Part shown: piece after piece, positions 42,667-54,726 of the stretch
How the letters are laid out: the number at the start of each line of letters is the position of its first letter
How positions within the stretch are numbered: the first letter of the stretch is position 1
Assembly (NCBI GenBank): GCA_012861695.1
Contig: JAAOOA010000060.1
Location: forward strand, 6,174,683 to 6,238,682
Direction of reading: 5' to 3'
Length of the DNA stretch: 64,000 nt
Origin: Trematomus loennbergii
Taxonomy: Eukaryota; Chordata; Actinopteri; Perciformes; Nototheniidae
Notes under the pieces: generated by a model
Databases searched by the model: none
The model's input: the letters and a program-made list of their open reading frames with translations, nothing else
Told to the model about the DNA's origin: nothing
Position numbers and translations under genes: made by a program

Positions 42667-45220
42667 CGCACTGCGTGCTAATAGAACCATCCTTCTGGCA
42701 GCTGAGCGGAAATGGTGGAAATCCAAACACCCTGATAAACTCCTAACCTATCAGGCTCTCCTCTCCTCTTTCTCTTCTTCGATCTCTCAGGCAAAAAGCA
42801 CTTTCTTTCAAGATAAGATCCATTCCTCCTACTCCAATCCCAAAAAACTATTCTCTATCTTCTCCACCCTCCTTGACCCCCTCAGAGCCCCTTCCCCCTC
42901 CTCCCTTCTTCCAAGCAACTTTGTTAACTACTTTGAAAAAAAGGTTGATGATATTCGTTCTTCATTTTCTGACTCACCTTTACTCACCACTGGGTCTCCA
43001 GACCCACCTTTCACCCACACACTAACCTCCTTTTCCCCTCTCTCTCCAAGTGAGGTTCTTACCCTCATTACCTCTGCCTGTCCTACCACTTGTCCTCTGG
43101 ACCCTATCCCCTCAAACCTCCTTCAGACTATCGTTCCTGATATTCTACCGTTTCTCACCCATCTCATCAATACTTCTCTAACTTCTGGTCACTTTCCAAA
43201 CAGTCTCAAGGAGGCAAGAGTAAACCCTCTCCTAAAGAAACCCACTCTCAACCCGTCCGATGTTATAAACTACAGGCCTGTCTCTCTCCTCCCATTCCTG
43301 TCTAAAACACTTGAACGCGCTGTCTTTAAACAACTCTCCTGTTATCTCCATCAGAACAACCTTCTTGATCCGCACCAGTCTGGTTTCAAGGCAGGTCACT
43401 CCACAGAAACTGCTCTCCTTGCTGTCTCTGAGGAACTGCACACTGCTAAAGCAGCCTCCCTCTCCTCTGTCATCATCTTTTGGACCTGTCTGCTGCATTC
43501 GACACGGTGAACCATCAGATCCTCCTTCGCACTCTCCAATAACTTGGAGTTTCAGGCTCTGCACTTTCCCTCCTCACCTCATACCTCAAAGACCGCACCT
43601 ACAGGGTAACTTGGAGAGGGTCCGAGTCCGACCCTTGTCAATTATCTACAGGGGTCCCTCAGGGCTCTGTCCTCGGTCCCCTCCTCTTCTCTCTGTACAC
43701 AAACTCGCTCGGATCTGTCATTAGCCCGCATGGTTTTTCATACCACTGCTACGCTGACGACACTCAATTAATTTGGTCTTTTCCCCGTTCTGAAACCCAG
43801 GTTGTCGCACACATCTGCTTGTCTAGCTGACATCTCTCAGTGCAGGGGTTCCCAACCTTTTTTCCCAAGAGCCCCCCCAAATGACTCATGTTGGAAGTTG
43901 CGCCCCCCCACACACACACAAGGGGGGGGGGGGGGTCTAAAAAATGCTACAACTACTGTCACAAACTGGATGAATGTGAAGTATTTTGTTGAAAGGAGGA
44001 TGAAAGCGTAATTAAGGAGCACTATTGGAGTGACTTTGATGGTTATTGGACTCAGGATTAATTTATTTGGATTCCCGCTGTATGAAGAAATTAAAGGACG
44101 GCGCAAGTGGAAACAATTCACAAAGGGATTAAACTGTTTAAAACACATGCTCAAAGTAAGCCGGATTTTGCCGATGTGTTTATGTGGATTCAAAAGTCGT
44201 AAATAATCTACAAAATGGAGTAGACCGATTTGATCGGAGCAACTGTGACAAATAATCTGAAACCGGCATGGACAATGACTATGTTTTAAAAATGCGCTTA
44301 TCCAGAAAAGCCTGGTTTGGACACTTTACGGGCAGAAGAAACATTTCTATTAAAGAAATAATTATACATTTCTGTCTTTTTATGCCTATAATAGCTACTA
44401 ACTTGAATTGCGTTACAATTATATGTAAATAAATATGATATTTAGCCTCAAATCATCTGAGGCCTGGCGCCCCCCCTGCGATCTTCCCCCCAGGTTGGGA
44501 ACCACTGTCTCAGTGGATGTCTGCTCGCCACCTCAAGCTCAACCTTGACAAGACTGAACTGCTTTTTCTTCCGGGAAAAGATTGTCCCACTCTTTACCTA
44601 ATAATCAACATCGGCCGCTCTGTTGTTTCCCCGACTCAGACTCCAAGGAATCTGGGTGTGACCCTAGATAACAAACTGTCCTTCACTGCAAACATCGCTG
44701 CAACAACCCGCTGCTACAGATACACTCTTTACAACATCAGGAGGATACGTCCCCTCCTGACCCAGAAAGCGACGCAGCTTCTGGTCCAGGCTCTCGTCAT
44801 CTCACGCCTAGACTACTGCAACTCCCTCCTGGCTGGTCTACCTGCATGTGCCATCCGACCTCTGCAGCTCATCCAGAATGCAGCAGCTCGTCTGGTCTTC
44901 AACCTTCCTAAATTCTCCCACACCACTTCAAGACACTGGTACTTGCGTACCATACTGTGAATGGTTCTGGCCCTCCCTACATCCAGGACATGGTTAAACC
45001 ATACACCCCAGCACGTGCACTCCGCTCTGCATCAGCCAAACGGCTCGCTGCACCCTCACTGCGAGGGGGACCCAAGTTCCCATCAGCAAAAACACGTCGG
45101 TTTGCTATCCTGGCTCCAAAATGGTGGAATGAGCTTCCCATTGACATCAGACAGCAGACTGAAAACTCATCTCTTTCGACTCCACTTCGAGCAATACAAC
45201 AACAAAAACGTAGATACTAA
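42667..45220 (+). pseudogene. L2 LINE reverse transcriptase, frameshifted and interrupted by hAT
   Basis: Copies L2 RNA at the nicked target. In order: VNPLLKKPTLNPSDVINYRP near 43220-43280, LLPFLSKTLERAVFKQL, HQSGFKAGHSTETALLAVSE, the first palm motif LDLSAAFDTVNHQ (out of frame with the preceding block after a small deletion near 43478), QGSVLGPLLFSLYTN, and the catalytic CYADDTQL at about 43744-43768. The hAT element then interrupts at 43843-44507. The thumb region resumes at 44516 with MSARHLKLNLDKTELLFLPG, SRLDYCNSLLAGLPA, IQNAAARLVFNL and, in another frame from 44957, APKWWNELPIDIRQQT. At least three frameshifts and one stop (near 43542) make it inactive. Confidence 0.88.
43843..44507. 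mobile_element. hAT non-autonomous element, 665 bp, in the L2 reverse transcriptase
   Basis: Ends CAGGGGTTCCCAACCTTTTT and GGTTGGGAACCACTG. A perfect 8-bp duplication TCTCAGTG flanks it (43835-43842 and 44508-44515). It has a G run near 43924 and no transposase frame. Removing it with one duplication rejoins the L2 reading (ADISQ then WMSARHLK). Confidence 0.95.
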
Positions 45221-45318
45221 CTAAGCACTTATATAACTAAGCACTTATATACTAACTAAGCACTTATACTAACTAAGCACTTACATACTAACAAAGCACC
45301 TATATACTAACAAAGGAC
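45217..45318 (+). repeat. Minisatellite in the L2 3' UTR
   Basis: About five imperfect units of roughly 19-21 bases built on ACTAACTAAGCACTTATAT, later ACTAACAAAGCACCTATAT. Confidence 0.88.
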
Positions 45319-45471
45319 TGGCTTATCTAAAGTCTTGAAATTGTTTGGCTCCATGAAACCTGATGTACTTATATGATTCTGTTTTCTTCAAGTTTGTATC
45401 TTCTTGGTCGAATGCACTTATTGTAAGTCGCTTTGGATAAAAGCGTCAGCTAAATGCAATGTAATGTAATG

Positions 45472-46964
45472 ATCAAATATATTTCAGACGTCTCCATTTA
45501 GAACTCCTGACTATAGCTGCACTGTTCTTTTTCTGGGTCAAAAACCAAACCACTCACGGGCAGAGCAACATTAAATGTCATGCAAAATATAAAAATAGAT
45601 ATTCAGCACACTGTAGCTACCTCTGGATAGACTCCAGTCCAGCTCAACATGCTTGCTCACTAGACATAACACATGCCTCTTGTTTGGGTTAGAATGCTTT
45701 CACTGGAACTGATCAGGTCAGACCAGATAACCTATTGCACTAATCTGTTTAATGGCTATGAGGAGATTCAGTGAATATTCAATCATGTCAAACAATCTTT
45801 ATGGACCTCTCTTATATAACTGCTAACCAGGAATAAGTGACATTTATATGTGAAAATGAACAACTCCTTGAATGTCCAAATCTACCAATCAGAATGGAGA
45901 ATCCTACTAAGCCGTGTAATAAGTTAGGGACAATGTGCAGTGGTGCGGTCATGAATAAAAAGAGAACACGTGATGGTCTAGAACCCAACGTGCTTATACA
46001 CCCTTCTTTTTAAAAGGCTATACTTAACACCCCAACAACATGACTCACAATATTGATTTTAAATGGTTTAATTGACTTTTGCATAGCTTCTGTCAAGGAA
46101 AATGTTTTCCTTTCCACTGCGTACCAGCGCCTGGAACTGTGGTGATGGCAAAGTTACTTTTTTAAAACATAAAATGTACAGAACTTTTTCTGCAGATTGA
46201 TAGGACTGCATATAGTCCCTTGATCCTCCTGAGCAAGTCTGTTAGTGAACATTAACAACCTTTGGAAAGTCCGATAGTGTTGATGTGTGTAATGAAACTC
46301 CTTACCTGGTAAAAAATGGAATGCTCTTACTATAAAGTGGTAAGGTATCTCAAATGGTCTTTGATGGATATATACTCAGTTACTCAGAGGTAAAGATCAT
46401 GATCTTATAACAATCAATGTCAGTTAGGCTTGAATTGGGACATTGTGTGATTTTGCATGTTCTCAAACTATTGGGCAGGGATACCTATGAAATCTTGTTT
46501 TAAAACCTCATGACCTTGAACACGGGTCACTTTTCTTTACTACCAAAAACTGAAATATTCACTCTCACTTCTGTGTTTGGAAAGGATAAAGCAACATTTC
46601 ACTTTTTGGTCTGTCATCTTTTGTTTTTGTTAAAGCTTACAATGTCCAACTGAAGGTGCTTTTTGCCAGAACATTTCAGGACAGTTTGATACCTTTTTAC
46701 AAGAAGAAAAATGTCATACTTAACATTGTAGCAAACGGAAGTTCACATTGTAACCATTGAGATGTCGGGTTTACCCAAATTGTTCTTCTGTGTGAGGGAT
46801 TCAAACAAACTTTTTAGAGCAACCAATCATCCTGTCCTGAGTATTTTATGGTAATAAACTGTTGGTGTCCATAACTAACATACATTAGTGTATGCATGAT
46901 GAATTACAAAGGGCTTAATTGTTTTCTGCCAATCCATTTCTTGATGTTAATCCAGGTCTGAGTC
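45472..46964. other. No gene recognised
   Basis: AT-rich DNA without a supported feature. Confidence 0.5.
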
Positions 46965-47800
46965 GTTTTGGTGGCAGGGTATGCAAAACTATTCTCCCTA
47001 GCCATTTCCTCCAGCTTCTCCTGGAGGATCCTAGGGTTTTCTCAGGCCAGATGGGACATATGACCCTTCAAGCACTGTGTCTGCCTCAGGTTTTCCTACA
47101 AGTTAACGGAATAATACCACAGAAAAGAGTCCAAGGGTATCTTAATCAGATGCCAAAACCCCCTTAAATGGCTCCTGGAAAAATTAGCTACTTCCTGATG
47201 GCCAATCTCTTCACAGACACACTGGGCTGTGACATGTAAACAGACATTTTAAATACACCCCTGCAAATAGTTTGCATCAAAATTATTCAAGTGCAAAGGA
47301 AGTGATGCTAATATTTGACAGTTGCAAGTAACACTCCAATCTAGAATAAAATATTCTAGATTGGCGCAGGGAGACAAGAAACTACTCGTACTAAATCCCA
47401 GAGCATCGTCCTTCATTCTCTATGAGTTATGGCGTTGTATAGCCTAAGCTACTTTAGGATAGTTGAGCTCCCATTTTCAGTTTGGTTTCACAGTTACTAG
47501 CCATACCTCTTGATCATAGGTAAGGACCATAATGTAGTTCAGCCAGAGCTAGACCATTATTCAACCGTTCCTCTTTACCATGACAGTCTGATACAATGTT
47601 CACACAGTACTGTTGATCTGCTCGGTATTTCCTTCACTTGTAAACACATTCCTGAGGTAGTCAAACTCTTTCGCCTTGGGGGCAACTTGTTTCGATCCTG
47701 AAACGGGCAATCCATCGTTTTTCAACATAGCTTCAGAAATCATCCACAGAATGGGTGACAAGGGATAGCCTTGGCAAAGTCTAAACACCCACAAAGGACA
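46965..47800 (-). pseudogene. Rex3/RTE-like LINE remnant
   Basis: Very degenerate non-LTR reverse transcriptase on the minus strand. From 47794 a frame reads VFRLCQGYPLSPILWMISEA (cf. the RQGCPLSPILF motif), then EFDYLRNVFTSEGNTEQI (cf. EFKYLGVLFTSEG). About 450 bases further along minus, 47170-46965 resembles the 3' end of such elements: on plus, CCATTTCCTCCAGCTTCTCC, TGGAGGATCCTAGGGTTTTC and CAGGCCAGATGGGACATATG. The catalytic YADD block is not recognisable and many indels have accumulated. The call rests on the order of these weakly conserved blocks. Confidence 0.65.
47336..47364. other. Perfect 13-bp hairpin
   Basis: CCAATCTAGAATA and TATTCTAGATTGG flank a 3-base AAA loop. Located between the two conserved blocks of the Rex3-like remnant. 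Confidence 0.95.
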
Positions 47801-50182
47801 TGATTGATTTACTTCTAAGCTTTGTCCTTCAGTTTAATACAAAACATTTTCAACTGAAGGGCTCAAGTAACATTTGTGTCACAGTACAGTGGGAATTGTT
47901 TTAGTCTGTTTTAATACATTTCATTTTTTGACTTGAAAAGGCAGCATGGTGGGCCAGTAACTATAAAGATTACTGCAATGTGTGTGCGCGTCACTACCCA
48001 CTTGACAACATAAAAGTATGTTTCAAAAAGCTATCAATATCCAGACTAAAGATACCCCAAACATACTTTACTATTCATAAATACAGTCCCCAAAATGTAC
48101 TGCTTTATGTAGACATACAGCGTAATGTCCTTAACATTTATAGTTTGATATTCTTTTTTTACACTCCCGCTTATCCTATAGTAAGTTGATGTATCAGCTG
48201 TTATATAGATGACGTGATTTTTGTGGGATTGTGTATCATTCTCAAAACAGTGAAGTTGTTGTTTTCATGAATGTCTATCCACAATTTCATCAGTTTATTA
48301 CACTTTTGTGCAAAATTGTCATTATCAATAGAAAAACCAAGAGTTATTGCCAAAAACATGTTTTTTTAATTGAACCCTGACCCTTGACCAGTGAACAGTA
48401 CCAACCATTTCTGAACTCCCTTTCTCTCATTGTTTTGCTTATAGAACATTTTGGATCCATGTATTGGTTAGTGAATTGTGGGTGATCATTGTATATTTTA
48501 CCTACTGTAAGCTGCTGATAATATAGATAACTGTGTTTATAAGCATGCTTTTAACTACACATGTTGTACAAAGGACAACTGTTTCCCATAAATACAACCT
48601 GACGCAACCCTGTAGGTGAACAGTAGCTCCCCCCTCAACTTCAGATTCTGATAGAGCATGAGGCTCAATTGCACTGACCTGAAATGTAATTCCCATCTGA
48701 GCCAGTGACTGGTTGCTGTGCGTGCCCAAACTAAAGGGGGAAGGAGCACTTAAACTCCAAAGCCAGTCTAGTATAATGAGCCGACGCGGGAACGCCGGTC
48801 TTAATTCACAGCTATTCTCTAAAAGGTTAGACCGGCCCAATTAATTTTGCTAGTTAAAAAGGTCAGAGCTCTGTGTTAAAGGGCTTGGGAAAAGCGATAC
48901 AAGGGCCTTTCACTGCCACCTCATTACTTAGGCTTCATCATGCTTCATTATAAAGTCGTAGACATTGTTTAAACATGATTGGAGGGTGCCAAGAGGAGGG
49001 CCTAGGCTTCTGTCAAAAAGATAAAACAAACTAAAATGTGGTCGTAGTGACAGGTGAGCTTTCTTACATGATAGGCAAAAGGTGTTGGACCAAGCAGCTA
49101 TGTCCTACCAGAAGAAGATGTTTATCAAAGTACGAATCACAAAGCATGTCACACTTCACTACAGTCAGTTCATGAGTTCATGAGTTCACAGTAGGGACCA
49201 GGAGCTCTGAAACATTAATTCCATATATGTAGAGGTCATTTGCATGTCACAGTGTGCTTTTTTCGCTTGAAAAAAAATCCTTGAATCAAACACCATTCAG
49301 CCCTAGCATAGTTACCATGGGAATAATTCGTAATATGCTTCTCTTTGTTAATGCATCAGCAGGGCTTCTGGACACTGTAGTTACATTTACTTTGAGTACA
49401 ATGAGATTTGAGTGAATTCCTATTTTTCCTAAGTCTGAATCCTCTATTTGTCCCAATATTTCCCTTTTCCGAACAACAAATGTAAGACCATAACAGTAGG
49501 CCAAAAATAAATCTTTAAATTCTTTGAACACACAAAGGTTCAACCAAAAGGTTTCTTCCTAATTTTACTATATAATTAAGAGTGATTTAGGTCCTCAGAA
49601 CAATTCACACTCAAACACAAAAATACTTATACTTACATACTTATATATATATAAATACAAAGTGTTAAGACACCTGAGGCCCCAGCAGACAGTGAATCTG
49701 AGTATGGGTCAGAACCTGGGATAATTAAGAGTGATCCTTCAACTGCCTGTGAAAATGAATCCATCACTCTCCTACCATAATTCCCTGCTGTTCACTCTCA
49801 AAGAGCTTTGCTATCAAAGACCACATGCAAATCATGTGAGGGAAAGTTGAAATGAATATTGTCCTATATGTATATTGTGTAGAATAAATTAGCTACTATC
49901 ATTTGCCTGGAGATACAGAGTGGTGCAGGAATTAGTCTTACAACCCGGAAGTGAGTTAGCACTTTTAGTTTACTTGTCTCAAGTCAAAGTTTTTTTAAAA
50001 AGATTTTTCGGTTTGATTCCTGAAATAAGATATGTGGTTAGCACAAGCTGTAGATATGTTTTTGGTTTGGCTCTACAATGTAAAATATGTAAACAAATCT
50101 AACTTGTGAATGGCCAAACCTTTTATGTGTCGTAAAGAAATGTGGTTGCTAACAAATCCTAAAACAAAAGGATTCCAATGGA
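47801..50182. other. No gene recognised
   Basis: AT-rich DNA. Short frames, such as 48502-48840 and 49286-49543 (minus), lack recognisable content. Confidence 0.45.
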
Positions 50183-50312
50183 GGACTTGTGTGGGAGAGA
50201 AACTCCCTCTTGGATGAACTTTGGGATGTTAGCCTTTGCAGAACATGTACATGCAGACAAACCTATATAACACATAACAGGAAAGGTAAGACCCCAAAAA
50301 GCGTAATAGTTT
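50183..50312 (-). repeat. Miniature element fragment (ATTATGC family), copy 4
   Basis: On minus: CTATTACGCTTTTTGGGGTC, then ATATAGGTTTGTCTGCATG and GAGGGAGTTTCTCTCCCACA. Close match to 34371-34500 and 24304-24480. Confidence 0.68.
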
Positions 50313-51604
50313 ACTTCCAGGTCGGCCTACAAAAAAACGTAATCACTGCACCACTGAATAATTCCAGCAATGATTCAAAATCTATCAAACCTAGCATACC
50401 ATTCATGGATAAAGGGAGTTCCTCTTGGATGCAGTCTCACAAGAAAGTGCCCTGCTGCAAATGACATAGTAAGCCAAATTACAGGCAGATCACAAGTGCA
50501 ATCCAAAGCAGTTAATTACCCGAGCTGCCTAAGGAAGGTGAGGTGGAAGCTGCCATGCCAAATGATCTGTGCTGCTTGACACCTACCGTCTTACCAAGAT
50601 AATTAGCAGAGGTGGGATAGTAAAGGAACAGAGAGAAGGTGCAACAGAATATTAAAATAGCTTCCTGTTACTGTCTGTCAGTGTGGACTGGCTGTAAATA
50701 ACCTAAGAGTCTCTCATTACAGTCTCATACTGAATGCTTTAGGCCACGATCAATAGGTGATATTGGAATGAGTAGGGCCTGTCACATATCGTAGGTGAGT
50801 AGTTAGCAGTAGCAGTGGTCCCAAAATCTAAATATGTAGAATTTTGTATCTGAATTAAATTACATTTTAAACATTAGAGACAATTTCAAAGAGGGAGCAT
50901 TTACAACACTGCTATCGTTCACTTACCCCTCCCTGGTTTGTGTCCCCAGTGACTGGTATCAGTATCTAGACATTTTTCTACAAGCAATCTATTGTCAAAA
51001 ACAAAAAGTATTCTTCGAGGTCGGCTTTGGCTCCGCATTTACCGACAGGGAGATGCCTTTGATCACTGTGGTGGCAAATGTTCTCTTTTCATTGTAAACT
51101 GTCAGTTTCTTGAGCATGCAGAGGGAACAAATAAGCATAATGACAATGCAGAGGACGTTCATTCAGAGATAGGATATGTTTTCTATCTTTTGAGTACTAT
51201 CGTGAAATGAGGTAATTGTTTATATAAAAAGCCTTTTTTATCAACGGGAGTGCTCCAGAAAAAGCCATTTCATAAGATTAAAATGTTTTGGTTTTCTCAA
51301 TAGTCATTGGTTGCATTTATCTACTAGTTGGAAACAGTTTGTAACGAAAATGTGTTGTCTTTTCTGGTTTTATATGTCCCCAATAATTTATAATGATCTC
51401 ATAACCTATTGATTTATGTTTGAATTGTGGGCGAATAAGTTATTAAATGACGATACTTCACTGGATATATTACACATTTAGTTAGTAGTTAAAATATTAT
51501 TAAAACAGTGGTTATATATATCTCCTCATTTGGCATCTTGGACCATTTTCTTTGAACGTGGAAGTCATCCTGATATAAACACTCATATCTAAAGGCATCA
51601 GTAT
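50313..51604. other. No gene recognised
   Basis: AT-rich DNA; plus frame 50370-50579 has no recognisable domain. Confidence 0.45.
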
Positions 51605-52812
51605 ACCTCAGGAAAGTGCTTGCGCCCTGAGCTTGTTTTTCAGGTTTCCGGCTCGAAAATGACATTCCCAGAACAAATGACTATATCTTCACTTCTAAAA
51701 GGGGTAAAATAATAAATACAATTCTCAAAGCAATGATAAACCTGTGAGTTGGATGTAGAAAAGTCGGAACCAATATAGATTTTTTTTATTTTAAAGTAAA
51801 TTCAGATTGAACATAGTAAAAAATGTAAATTATAGTGTCCGTCCAAAAAAAAAACATTACTTATAGTGAAAACCACCCTTGAATGATGGGATAGTAGACT
51901 AAAAGCTTTAGGAATCCAAACTATAACATATGATAAGTACCCTGTAGTGTTTCCCACAGATCTGAAATATACTTGTGGCGTTAGTCGGGGTAGTTAATCG
52001 ATCGCGGATGTATAATATCGTGAAATATACTTTGGCGGATGTTAATATACCTGGGCAGCCCCCACAAGTAAAGTATGTGTGGGAAAACCTGCCCTGTATC
52101 AAGATTGATGCAAAACAAGTAAAATCTGGCCTTTTTAGAGAGGTTTAGAAAAAAAAACCCCTCTGGGGTCATTGTGTGTATTTTCCGTTTCTCTGGAACC
52201 CATTGGTCGATTTTGGTGATTGACACCTCTTTTTAACCGTTAGAGCCAATATAATTGAGGGGAGGTTCCTAAATCCACCTAAACATTTCCATTGAGGAGT
52301 AAGAGTGATGCGCACGCAGTTTGCCCAAACCAAAAGCTACGTTACGCTCTGAAAACTAGGCTTATTGATCATAAATATGATGATGGATTATCAGTAATCA
52401 TTTCAAAGTGACACAGAGACATTGGCTTAACCTTCTGCAGCGTTTTTATACGTTTATTGCCATTGAACACAACTTTTGATCAGAAAACAGCAAAGGTAAG
52501 AGTTATTTGCCGTTTTGGCTACGTAAAGTGGAGTTGTGTGTTGTATTTGCTGGCTTTCGCTGCCACGAGTTTTGGTCGCTCAGTGATGATACTTATACCA
52601 TTGGGATATGTGGAATATGATGAAGTATAAAATATCGCTAAGGTGAGTTATGTGCTAAGTGTGTTAGCATTCTTTCGTTTAGTGCTAATTCAGAGGCTCG
52701 GCGTTAGACTTGTGTTTTGTTTCGGTAAAAATGGTTCATATCGTCAGTTAGCTGAGTTTCTTCCCGTTAAGTGGGTATGACACATTCATAGTTTGTTAAA
52801 TGTTAAGAAGCC
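51605..52812 (+). mobile_element. piggyBac-like non-autonomous element, both ends eroded
   Basis: Internal blocks follow the order of 1443-2293 and 23155-24269 (GAGCTTGTTTTTCAGG, CTTCACTTCTAAAAGGGGTA, CCGTTAGAGCCAATA, TGATCAGAAAACAGCAAAGG, CTTCCCGTTAAGTGGGTATG). The terminal TTAA is not preserved on either side. A 144-bp hAT-like insertion lies at 51947-52090. Confidence 0.8.
51947..52090. mobile_element. hAT-like miniature element, about 144 bp
   Basis: Left end GTGTTTCCCACA, right end TGTGGGAAAACCT, inverted. It is flanked by ACCCTGTA (51939-51946) and GCCCTGTA (52091-52098), an 8-bp duplication with one mismatch. Sister copies at 21400 and 23478 show the empty site TACCCTGTATCAAG. Confidence 0.82.
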
Positions 52813-54258
52813 GTCACACGCTCCCGGGTTTAACAAGAAAAAAACTAAACGCTTCAGAAGTTGGATTTGTTTCCCCTCCAACCCAACCTAACCCACTGAC
52901 CAGCTGTGAGGAGTTCAGTTAACAGGCAGGATTTGAACACATTTTTTCATTCTTCACACAACTGTTATTACAACTGTTAAAAATTATCCCAAAGTGTTTG
53001 CCTTAAACCCCCATTTGGAGCATTATAGGGACATATAGTTATTAAAAACAACAGAAATTCCTTCCACATTTTGAATCATATGTGCATATGGTCCCACATA
53101 CTGTACCATCAAGGTCTTAACATGTCAGCACAAGGCACTGCACTTCTTCTAGCGTTGATTTAAAAAGTCTGAAAAGCATAGTATAGTATTGTGCGTGGAA
53201 AGGTCAGCAGTAAAGAGGTCAAAGGTGAAATAATTTGAACTTTAAAACGCGAGATTAGGGTAGCGCTTTCTCTTAGTGGGGCGTCATCGCTCTATAAGAA
53301 TAACAATGGCAAGATCAGTGCAGAAAAGTTTTACAGTGCATCCTCTGAATGCAGCTTTATTAGTAATGTTAGTAATTATTTTACAAATTACTAAAATTCG
53401 CCATTCTATGACCTAAACACCAATTGATACTAAGTTACAATGGAGGGAAGTGCTGAGTCAGAAGACTTTCATCGCACAGTAAGGTGCTCACACATTAAAG
53501 TCAGATATTTGTTGACATTTTTTAACTAAAGACTATAACCAAGAAGACTTTTTTGAGAGTTCATCATTGTGTGAATTTCTGCCAGCAGCTGCTTATATCA
53601 CCTCAAAGGACAGATAGTTAACTAAAATAAATATTGTCAGTGGAGTATCTGCCTTGTCTTAGTTTACAGGTTTCTAAAGGTGTGTGGCTACCCTGTTGAA
53701 TTAATGTTCACATTTGCATACAAATAGCAGGAGCATATTTCAGCGATGTTGTTTTTCTTCTTCTTTAATGATCAGTTACAGTTAAAACATTTGTACACAT
53801 TCACATGCATACAAATCATGCATTGCCATTCTGTCCCTCTTTGAAAAAGAACTGCCATGAATCCAATGTTTTTTCCCCTCCTCATAGGGGGCCAGGGCTT
53901 TTAGATGAATTGGCCTGTGAAAAATATTGGAAATGGAAATTCCCTGCTGCCCAGCTTGAGTCCCTCCTTTAGCCCAGCAGTTATAGCCTATTAAAGTTCC
54001 CTCTTAGTTATAGACCTCCTGCTGTTCGAAACAGTTCCTGACATTTACACAACTATCTACTCACACCAGGAACATCTAGTGACTTTGAGAAACAAACACC
54101 GTCTGAATGATTCAGGTGGAAATAAAGAGGTTGTAGTTCACTGTAAACACTTGGATTTGGATCCGCTATGTCTTCTGTTAGGAAGACCACACTTGAGAAT
54201 TAAGCAGATTTATGGAAAAAAATTGCTGAATGACCTGCTGCACGTAAGAGCATATTAC
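52813..54258. other. No gene recognised
   Basis: AT-rich DNA; plus frame 54079-54282 has no recognisable domain. Confidence 0.45.
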
Positions 54259-54723
54259 TTAAAGTGGACCTATCATGCTTGAATAATATATTGTAGCCTA
54301 TATAAGGTATATTTATACGTTTTCTTTTTCAAAATACCAAACAGATCATGCATTTTAGCCATGCCTCATTTCGCTCTATTTTGCTCTCCTCCACCCTGTC
54401 TTTGCATGCGCTGCAGCTGACCACGCCCCCCTGCAAAGGACGGGGCCGAGTTACGAGCGTCGTGTTACCATGCTGTTACCATGCCACGGCAACCTCTCAT
54501 TCCCCTGATAGGTCAGCTCCTCCGTCCTGACGTCAGAGAAATGTTCAAATCTGGATCAGTCTGTATCAGATCCGTTGCAGCCCTTTTTTAGAGATTTGGG
54601 TATGGAGGAAAAGAGAGAGGGTTGTGTTTTCTGACACTTTGTGAGTTCCCTGGAACACCGGGGACACATATTCATGTATAAAAGACGTACAAAAGTGCAT
54701 TTTGCATGATAGGTCCCCTTTAA
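54259..54723. mobile_element. TTAA-flanked miniature element, 465 bp
   Basis: Left edge TTAA AGTGGACCTATCATGC; right edge GCATGATAGGTCCCCT TTAA. Same family as 24626-25588 and 60732-61218, inverted relative to the first: its right half carries TTTAGAGATTTGGGTATGGA, the complement of the block near 24750. Confidence 0.88.
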
Positions 54724-54726
54724 ATG

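Larger units (their letters stand above)
37735..45471 (+). mobile_element. L2-clade LINE carrying two DNA transposon insertions
   Basis: A long non-LTR retrotransposon read on plus: the start of ORF2 lies before 38079, the endonuclease resumes at 41851, and the reverse transcriptase runs to 45220. The 3' UTR ends in TTGTAAGTCGCTTTGGATAA, AAGCGTCAGCTAAATG and an (ATGTA)-type tail at 45471. That tail is the conserved 3' end of fish L2 elements and some fish SINEs. Harbinger (38080-41847) and hAT (43843-44507) insertions account for 4.4 kb of the span. The 5' boundary is approximate. Confidence 0.87.

Noticed and set aside
47938..47990. SINE head (GGCAGCATGGTGG-like)
   Set aside because: Only a short match, no A and B box pair and no matching tail.
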